From a bacterium (GTDB lineage: Bacteria; UBP14; UBA6098; B30-G16): a stretch of DNA of 5,059 nt. The position numbers were made by a program, and so were the translations under genes. Below are positions 1 through 5,059 of this stretch, piece after piece. Positions within the stretch are counted from its first letter, which is position 1. Each line of letters opens with the position of its first letter. A model generated the notes under the pieces. That model searched no databases. It was not told the origin of the DNA and saw only the letters and a list, made by a program, of their open reading frames with translations. Where the stretch lies: contig JALTEE010000497.1 of assembly GCA_027007865.1 (NCBI GenBank), positions 1 through 5,059 on the forward strand, in the 5' to 3' direction.

Positions 1-23
1 GTTTTTTATCTGATTTAGACAGA

Positions 24-106
24 AACCCCCTATCTCGCTAACGCTCGATTTGTCCCCCTTATCAAAGGGGGACAGACTTTGAGCGGCAGCGAAAAGTCAG
101 GGGGTT
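24..106. repeat. Nested imperfect palindrome (REP/MITE-like hairpin element)
   Basis: Three pairs of complementary arms share one centre. The outer pair is AACCCCCT (24-31) with AGGGGGTT (99-106), 8 of 8. The middle pair is CGCTAACGCTC (36-46) with GAGCGGCAGCG (81-91), 9 of 11. The inner pair is GTCCCCCTT (52-60) with AAGGGGGAC (65-73), 9 of 9 around a 4-base ATCA loop, and it extends imperfectly to 49-76. The element is GC-rich within AT-rich DNA. Neither strand shows a T-run directly after the stem, so it is not a classical intrinsic terminator. It could still stabilise transcript 3' ends or stop polymerase. The form suggests a dispersed repeat, but one window cannot show whether other copies exist. 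Confidence 0.75.
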
Positions 107-107
107 A

Positions 108-380
108 AATTCCTTTTGGACTTCTTCCATTTGTTCCTGCACTTTTAATTTTCGTTCCTGTACTTTTGACAATTCTCTATGTACTTACAATAATTCCTTA
201 TGTACTTTTTCCAATTCCCTATGTATTTTTGCTAATTCTTCCTGTCCCAAAGAAAATTCCTTTTGTACTTTCCTTAATTTTCTATGCACTTTTCGCAATT
301 TCTTTTGTACTTTTTGTAATTCCTTTTGTACTTCTCGTAATTCTTTATGTCCGAAAGACAATCTTTCCTGTCCGAGCGAA
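108..380. repeat. Degenerate 21-bp tandem array, 13 units, heptad-coding on the minus strand
   Basis: Units of 21 bases run in register from 108 to 380 with no net slippage. The approximate plus-strand consensus is AATTCCTTTTGTACTTTTTG plus one base. Boundaries marked by AATT fall at 171, 192, 213, 234, 255, 276, 297, 318 and 339; units at 108-170 are more diverged. Most units carry GTACTT. A minority type carries TGTCCSARMGA instead (units at 234, 339 and 360). Twenty-one bases is seven codons. On the minus strand from 433 to 185 (TTG start) the array reads as heptads such as KVQKELQ, KVHRKLR and KIHRELE, with V and L spaced 4 and 3 apart as in a coiled coil. The plus strand is also open (166-444) and reads as hydrophobic FVLFVIP-like repeats. 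There is no RBS and no recognisable globular domain, and a TAA at 187-185 breaks the heptad frame. I therefore annotate a repeat tract, possibly a decayed or short coiled-coil gene, rather than a confirmed CDS. Confidence 0.8.
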
Positions 381-401
381 ATATATTCTCGATTTTTTTC
401 A

Positions 402-415
402 TCTCGCTTACGAGA
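402..415. repeat. Short inverted repeat downstream of the large gene
   Basis: TCTCG (402-406) and CGAGA (411-415) pair perfectly around CTTA, 62 bases past the stop codon of the minus-strand gene. On the minus strand the run of seven T lies before the stem, not after it, so an intrinsic terminator in the usual order is not supported. CTCGCTTACG here resembles CTCGCTAACG at 34-43 in the large palindrome, which may be chance or a relic of a related element. Confidence 0.4.
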
Positions 416-476
416 AACAAAAAAAGCGCCCAAAAGTTTTTTGAACGCCCTCGATTAAATCGGTTCGCTTGCTCAT

Positions 477-3400
477 CTATGCCCACGCGAGCCCATAGAT
501 TTCGTTCAGGATTTCTGCATTGGTGAATCCTTTAAGGTCGATGGAGTTCGAGCGGCAGGACGATGCACACGCTCCACATCCTTTACAAAGTGCGGGATTG
601 ACTTCCGAAACAATTTTAACTTTGCCGAGCACTTTCTTCTCGACAAGTTCGATTGCGTTGTATGCACAGACATCCTTGCAGAGACCGCAGCCAACACAGG
701 TGAATTCGTTGACCGATGCGGTCGTCCCCGGCGTCTGAATCGCATCTTTCGACAGGACAATAGCGGCTCGACTGACGGCGGCATCCGCCTGCGAAAGCGA
801 CTCCTCGATAGTCTTCGGTGCGTGAGCGAGCCCCGCAAGGAAAACGCCATCGGTTGCAAAATCGACGGGGCGAAGTTTCATATGCGCTTCGAGGAAGAAG
901 CCATCATCGTTGATGGGGACTTTGAGCATCTTCGCGAGTGTCTCGTTTTCATCCTTCGGCGCGACGATACCCGCATTCAAAACGAGGTATGCGGGTTCGA
1001 GCAGCAGATTTGCGTGAAGCAGTTTATCCTCGACAATGGCGTGAACCTTGCCATCTTCGACCTCGACCTGCGGCGGTTTCTCCTCGTCGAACCTGATGAA
1101 ATGCACACCGAGTTTGCGGGCTTTGGAATATTGCAGTTCCGTGAAACCATAGGTTCGGATGTCCCGATAGAGAACGAACACATTGAGGTCGGGGTATTTC
1201 TCCTTGAGCAGCGATGCCTCGAGTGTCGCCTTTTGGCAGCAGAACCGGCTGCAATATGGGTGCTCATCGTTGCGCGAGCCGACGCATTGAATCAGAACTA
1301 CTGTTTCATCGCCTTTCAGGTCGAGTTTATCCTCGGCGAGTTTTTTCTCGAACTCGGTCATCCTAATAATTCGCGGGTCTTTGCCGTATAGATACTCGGT
1401 CGGCTCGTATTCCTTCGCACCCGTGGCGACGATGACAACGCCGTGCTCGAGTTCAGTCTTCTTTCCATTCTGCGAAATCGTGGTCTTATAATTGCCGACG
1501 AAACCATCGATTTCCTCGATTTTTGCGTTTAAGAAGACGGTGATATTATCGCGCAATTTTATATCGTATTCCATATCTTTGATAAGTTCGGGACCAGATT
1601 TGCCCTGAATCGTGTGCATAATATGATTTGCATTTCCGCCGAGATGGTCATCGCGCTCGATTAAATATGTCTCGAATCCTTGGTCAGCCATACGGATTGC
1701 GGCGCGCATACCCGATAATCCACCGCCGATAATAAGCGCTTTCTGAATCACCGGCAGTTGCTGTTCCGTAAGCGGTTCGAGAAGTGCAGCCTTTGCGACT
1801 TCCATCCTGACGAGATCCTTCGCCTTTTCGGTGGCGTCCTTCGGCTGATGCTGATGCACCCAAGAATCCTGGTCGCGAATGTTCGCCATCGTGAAGAGAT
1901 AGCGGTTCAATCCCGCTTGTGCTATCGTTTCCTGAAATAGCGGCTCGTGAGTTCTCGGCGTGCACGATGCGACCACGACACGATTCAAATTATACTCCTT
2001 AATCATCTCTTTCATCCTATCCTGTGCGTCCTGCGAACAAGTGTAAAGATTGTCCTCGGCGTGCACGACATACGGAAGAGTTTTCGCATATTCGGCGACA
2101 GCGGGGACATCAACCACACCGCCGATGTTTATTCCGCAGTGGCAAACGAAAACACCGATGCGCGGTTTTTCGCCTCGAACATCCTTTTGAGGTGGATATA
2201 CACGAGGGACAACCTCGGTTCCGCGGGCATCGGCTATAATCGATGTCGCCATCGCAGCAGCGCCGCTCGATTGAGCAACTGTTTCCGGAATATCTTTCGG
2301 CGATGAAAACGCTCCACTGACAAATACACCGGGACGATTCGTTTCCATCGGAGAAAATGCCTTGGTGTCGGCGAATTTGAACTCGTTCAAATTAATTCCG
2401 AAAATATCGGCGAGTTTATCCGCATCCTTGGGATGGTCGAGCCCCACGGAGAGAACGACCATCTCGAACTCCTCGGTCATAAGTTCGCCATTCTCGGCTT
2501 CGTATTTCATAACAAGATTTCCCGTGCCTGGAATTTCGTTTATCTTTGCGACTCGCGAACGCACATATCGAACGCCGTATTCATCCTTTGCCCGCTCGAT
2601 ATATTTGTCGAAATCCTTGCCGAACGAACGCATATCCATATAGAATATCGTCGGTTCGATATCTGGGGCGTGCTCCCGCGCTATAACTGCCTCTTTCGTG
2701 GCATACATACAGCATACCGACGAGCAATAAGGTTTTCCCGCTTGCTCATCGCGAGAACCAACGCATTGAATCCACGCAATTTTTTTAGGATGTTTTCTGT
2801 CGCCAGGGCGGAGAATATGTCCCTTGTATGGGCCGCTCGCGGACATTATCCTCTCGAACTGAATAGATGTAACTACATTTGGGAATCTGCCGTATCCATA
2901 TTCGCTTTTCAGTGATGCATCGAACTCGTCGAAGCCCGGTGCAATGACGACAGAACCAACCTCGATTTCAACTGTCTCTGCCAGCATATCGTGAACGATT
3001 GCGTCCGCTTTGCAAGCCCTGACGCACTCGAAACATTCGGCACAGAATGCGCAGGACAGGCATCGGCTCGCCTCATCTTTCGCCTGTTCCTCTGTGAAAC
3101 CTGTATATACTTCGTCGAAAGAGCGCCGTTTTTCGAGCGGTATAGTCGGCATACAGGCGCGTGGTTTCCGAACGGGTTCGTCGCCATCGTATTCGACATC
3201 TGTTTCGGATGGTCCCTCCTCGGTCAGGTCTCTGTTTTCGAGCAAATCCTCGCCGCGAATAAACCTGTCGATAGATATTGCGGCTTTGCGTCCCGCTGCC
3301 ATCGCATCTATGAATGTCTGCGGTCCTGTTACGGCATCACCGCCAGCGAACACACCCGAAACATTGGTAGCGAGCGTTCTTTCATCGACATCGAAAGCAT

Positions 3401-4952
3401 TCCAACGATTTGTCGAGATTTCACCGATATCGCCGAGATTTGCGAGGTCAGGCTCTTGACTGATTGCGGGAATTAGCATATCGAGTTCGATTGTGAATTC
3501 GGAGCCCTCGATAGGTATCGGCCTTCTCCTGCCCGATTCATCTGGTTCGCCGAGTTTCATCCGCCGGCACTCGACGGCAACGAGTTTGCCATCCTCTCCG
3601 ATTGCCTTCGTGGGAAGTGTGAGAAATTGAATGTCGATACCTTCCTCTTGAGCCTCCTCGATTTCCTCAGGATTGGCGGGCATTTCCACAATCGTTCGTC
3701 GATACAGAATGATTACCTTTTTCGCACCGAGGCGATACGATGTCCTCGCCGCATCAATGGTGGCATTTCCTCCGCCGACAACTCCGACAACCTTATCCGT
3801 CAAATCGATATTCCCGCCGAGATTGACCTCACGTAAAAATTCGACAGCGCCATATACACCCTCTAAATCCTCACCCTGAATGCGTAGACTTTTGCTCTTA
3901 TGCGCACCGATAGCGATAAAAACGGCGTCGTTATTTTCTCGAAGTTCCTTGATAGTTATGTCTTTCCCGACCCGCGTATTGAACACGAATTTCACGCCGA
4001 GTTTTTCCAGAAGTTTGATTTCGCCGAATAGAATATCTCGCGGAAGCCGATACGATGGTATTCCGACATAGAGCATTCCGCCGGGTTTCGGCAGTTCCTC
4101 GTAAATTGTGACCTCGCAGCCATTGCGGATGAGGTCGTGGGCGCAGAGCAGCCCAGCGGGTCCCGCACCGACTATCGCCACTTTTTTCCCCTTTGGTTCT
4201 TCCTTAGTCAAATCCCACTGATAATCACATTTCTCCTTAATTTCGTAGTCGGCGACGAATCTTTTTAGATAGTCGATTGCGATAGGCTCGTCGTATTTTC
4301 CGCGCTCGCAGGCGGTTTCGCAAGGATGAGTGCAAATTCTGCCCGTTATCGCGGGGAACGGATTTTTTTCGCGAACGAGAGCCAGTGCCTCCTCGTATTT
4401 TCCGATTTTGATTAGGTTGACATACCCTTCAGGATTGACATGAAGCGGGCACCTCGCACGGCAGGGTGGGATACCGAGTTTTTCGATAGCGAACCCCGAT
4501 GGCATAGCTTGGTCGAATGGGCGATAGATTGCTTTTTGATTTATCAATCCTTCCTCGTATGTGTTCACTCGGTTATCTACAGGGCAGGCTTCCGCACAAT
4601 CGCCACAGCCCTTACAGGCATCGAGCGAGACATATCTCGGATGTTTCAATATTTTCGCGGTGAAATTACCGGGTTCACCGGAAAAACCGATTACCTCAGC
4701 CATCGATATGAGTTCGATATTGTTGTGCCGTCCAGCCTCGACAAGTTTGGGCGATAAAATGCACATCGAGCAGTCGTTGGTGGGGAATGTCTTGTCCAAC
4801 TGGCTCATCACTCCACCGATGGATGGTGTCTTTTCCACCATATAGACTTTGAAACCCGAATCCGCCATATCGAGTGCGGCTTGAACTCCGCCTATTCCAC
4901 CGCCGACAACAAGCACTGCACCTTTTTTCTTGGATATTTTCTCTGCTGCCAT
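477..4952 (-). CDS. HdrA-GltD-HdrA fusion: multi-domain FAD/iron-sulfur oxidoreductase, CoB-CoM heterodisulfide reductase subunit A family
   Basis: Predicted cytoplasmic electron-transfer flavoprotein; no signal peptide or membrane segment is seen. Domains by residue: (1) FAD Rossmann fold with GGGIGG at 17-22, then the HdrA motif NDCSMC (C61, C64). (2) First half of an inserted ferredoxin, C113/C116/C119/C123. (3) GltD-like module, about 157-628: Fe-S region C164, C168, C207, C211, C215; FAD motif GAGPAG at 262-267; NAD(P)H motif GGGNATIDAAR at 393-403 followed by YRR at 417-419, the GltD pattern usually linked to NADPH; second FAD motif GVFAGGDA at 533-540. (4) Second ferredoxin half, C631 to C647. 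(5) Remainder of the first HdrA FAD domain, with IQCVGSR at 728-734 and C743/C747/C748. (6) HdrA N-terminal domain, about 929-1060, with VCHCG (C937, C939), C972 and C997. (7) Second FAD domain, GGGLSG at 1076-1081, IQCVGSR at 1221-1227. (8) C-terminal 2[4Fe-4S] ferredoxin, C1419 to C1466. Archaeal HdrA has only one FAD domain, so this chain is more than twice that size. The ATG start is supported by an RBS and by the Rossmann fold beginning right after it. The reading frame is intact. Inference: it couples NAD(P)H to low-potential ferredoxin and an unseen partner. Family assignment is firm; the substrate is unknown. Confidence 0.96.
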   Translation of the reverse strand: MAAEKISKKKGAVLVVGGGIGGVQAALDMADSGFKVYMVEKTPSIGGVMSQLDKTFPTNDCSMCILSPKLVEAGRHNNIELISMAEVIGFSGEPGNFTAKILKHPRYVSLDACKGCGDCAEACPVDNRVNTYEEGLINQKAIYRPFDQAMPSGFAIEKLGIPPCRARCPLHVNPEGYVNLIKIGKYEEALALVREKNPFPAITGRICTHPCETACERGKYDEPIAIDYLKRFVADYEIKEKCDYQWDLTKEEPKGKKVAIVGAGPAGLLCAHDLIRNGCEVTIYEELPKPGGMLYVGIPSYRLPRDILFGEIKLLEKLGVKFVFNTRVGKDITIKELRENNDAVFIAIGAHKSKSLRIQGEDLEGVYGAVEFLREVNLGGNIDLTDKVVGVVGGGNATIDAARTSYRLGAKKVIILYRRTIVEMPANPEEIEEAQEEGIDIQFLTLPTKAIGEDGKLVAVECRRMKLGEPDESGRRRPIPIEGSEFTIELDMLIPAISQEPDLANLGDIGEISTNRWNAFDVDERTLATNVSGVFAGGDAVTGPQTFIDAMAAGRKAAISIDRFIRGEDLLENRDLTEEGPSETDVEYDGDEPVRKPRACMPTIPLEKRRSFDEVYTGFTEEQAKDEASRCLSCAFCAECFECVRACKADAIVHDMLAETVEIEVGSVVIAPGFDEFDASLKSEYGYGRFPNVVTSIQFERIMSASGPYKGHILRPGDRKHPKKIAWIQCVGSRDEQAGKPYCSSVCCMYATKEAVIAREHAPDIEPTIFYMDMRSFGKDFDKYIERAKDEYGVRYVRSRVAKINEIPGTGNLVMKYEAENGELMTEEFEMVVLSVGLDHPKDADKLADIFGINLNEFKFADTKAFSPMETNRPGVFVSGAFSSPKDIPETVAQSSGAAAMATSIIADARGTEVVPRVYPPQKDVRGEKPRIGVFVCHCGINIGGVVDVPAVAEYAKTLPYVVHAEDNLYTCSQDAQDRMKEMIKEYNLNRVVVASCTPRTHEPLFQETIAQAGLNRYLFTMANIRDQDSWVHQHQPKDATEKAKDLVRMEVAKAALLEPLTEQQLPVIQKALIIGGGLSGMRAAIRMADQGFETYLIERDDHLGGNANHIMHTIQGKSGPELIKDMEYDIKLRDNITVFLNAKIEEIDGFVGNYKTTISQNGKKTELEHGVVIVATGAKEYEPTEYLYGKDPRIIRMTEFEKKLAEDKLDLKGDETVVLIQCVGSRNDEHPYCSRFCCQKATLEASLLKEKYPDLNVFVLYRDIRTYGFTELQYSKARKLGVHFIRFDEEKPPQVEVEDGKVHAIVEDKLLHANLLLEPAYLVLNAGIVAPKDENETLAKMLKVPINDDGFFLEAHMKLRPVDFATDGVFLAGLAHAPKTIEESLSQADAAVSRAAIVLSKDAIQTPGTTASVNEFTCVGCGLCKDVCAYNAIELVEKKVLGKVKIVSEVNPALCKGCGACASSCRSNSIDLKGFTNAEILNEIYGLAWA

Positions 4953-4959
4953 TTTAATT

Positions 4960-4964
4960 CTCCC
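4960..4964 (-). promoter_or_regulatory. Ribosome binding site of the HdrA-GltD-HdrA gene
   Basis: The minus strand reads GGGAG followed by AATTAAA and then ATG. This is a purine-rich Shine-Dalgarno core with a 7-base spacer, in otherwise AT-rich DNA. It supports the ATG at 4952-4950 as the true start. Confidence 0.8.
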
Positions 4965-4994
4965 AAATTTTTACATTTCAAATTTTGCTTTTAT

Positions 4995-5023
4995 ATTTTA
5001 ATACATAGTTCAAAATTTCACAA
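4995..5023 (-). promoter_or_regulatory. Candidate sigma70-type promoter for the HdrA-GltD-HdrA gene
   Basis: On the minus strand, TTGTGA (5023-5018, 4 of 6 to TTGACA) and TAAAAT (5000-4995, 5 of 6 to TATAAT) are separated by exactly 17 bases. Transcription starting just after would give a leader of roughly 35 bases that includes the RBS. The surrounding DNA is so AT-rich that chance matches are likely, and an archaeal-style TATA box could be read in the same place. If the gene instead belongs to an operon beginning outside the window, this site would be unused. Confidence 0.35.
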
Positions 5024-5059
5024 TCTTTTTTTAAAATTTTTGTCCGCTTTACGCACATG

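Noticed and set aside
108..380. CRISPR array
   Set aside because: The period is 21 bases with no separate spacers, and the units diverge throughout with no constant repeats.
166..444. 92-residue hydrophobic frame on the plus strand that could be a membrane protein
   Set aside because: Its hydrophobic heptads are the complement of the 21-bp array, there is no RBS or charge pattern of a real membrane protein, and the minus-strand reading explains the period equally well.
402..476. Possible rho-independent terminator just after the large gene
   Set aside because: The T-run on the minus strand precedes the TCTCG/CGAGA stem, and the other local inverted repeats (for example around 452-462) are only 4 to 5 bases long.
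274..486. 70-residue minus-strand frame with a GTG start overlapping the end of the large gene
   Set aside because: The overlap could suggest translational coupling, but the frame reads the 21-bp array out of its heptad phase, ends inside it and shows no domain.
822..1391. 189-residue open frame on the plus strand
   Set aside because: It lies wholly opposite the well-supported HdrA copy 2 coding sequence, has no recognisable motif or RBS, and is an antisense shadow.
2433..3476. Plus-strand open frames of 160, 161 and 149 residues (2433-2915, 2991-3476, 3010-3459)
   Set aside because: They overlap each other and run antisense to HdrA and GltD domains with clear motifs; composition looks like a shadow.
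4978..5058. 26-codon minus-strand frame starting at the window edge and ending in TGA, 25 bases before the large gene
   Set aside because: Very AT-rich, lysine-rich composition looks non-coding. It could be the tail of an upstream gene cut by the window edge, but one window cannot show this.

Overview
The window holds one very large gene on the minus strand (4952 to 477, 1491 residues). AT-rich non-coding DNA lies upstream of it (4953-5059), and a repeat-rich tract lies downstream (1-476). The protein is a multi-domain iron-sulfur flavoprotein of the heterodisulfide reductase subunit A (HdrA) family. This points to an anaerobic prokaryote that uses HdrA-type electron transfer. A good Shine-Dalgarno sequence and a plausible sigma70-type promoter favour a bacterium, but the sequence does not identify the phylum.

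In order, the protein contains a first HdrA-type FAD domain with an inserted ferredoxin, and that ferredoxin is itself split by a complete GltD-like NAD(P)H/FAD module. The rest of the first HdrA FAD domain follows. Next comes a second HdrA copy with its own N-terminal cysteine domain and FAD domain, and finally a 2[4Fe-4S] ferredoxin. The chain therefore predicts three FAD sites, one NAD(P)H site and many Fe-S clusters. The reasonable inference is a scaffold that exchanges electrons between NAD(P)H, ferredoxin and partner proteins, perhaps by flavin-based bifurcation. No partner gene (HdrB, HdrC, MvhD, hydrogenase or formate dehydrogenase) is visible here.

The downstream tract holds two structures. 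Positions 24-106 form a nested imperfect palindrome with a perfect 9-bp GC-rich inner stem. Positions 108-380 form a degenerate array with an exact 21-bp period (13 units). Read on the minus strand it gives a heptad-repeat, coiled-coil-like peptide broken by one stop codon. Read on the plus strand it gives a hydrophobic peptide. I see no convincing intrinsic terminator, RNA gene, CRISPR array or insertion sequence.
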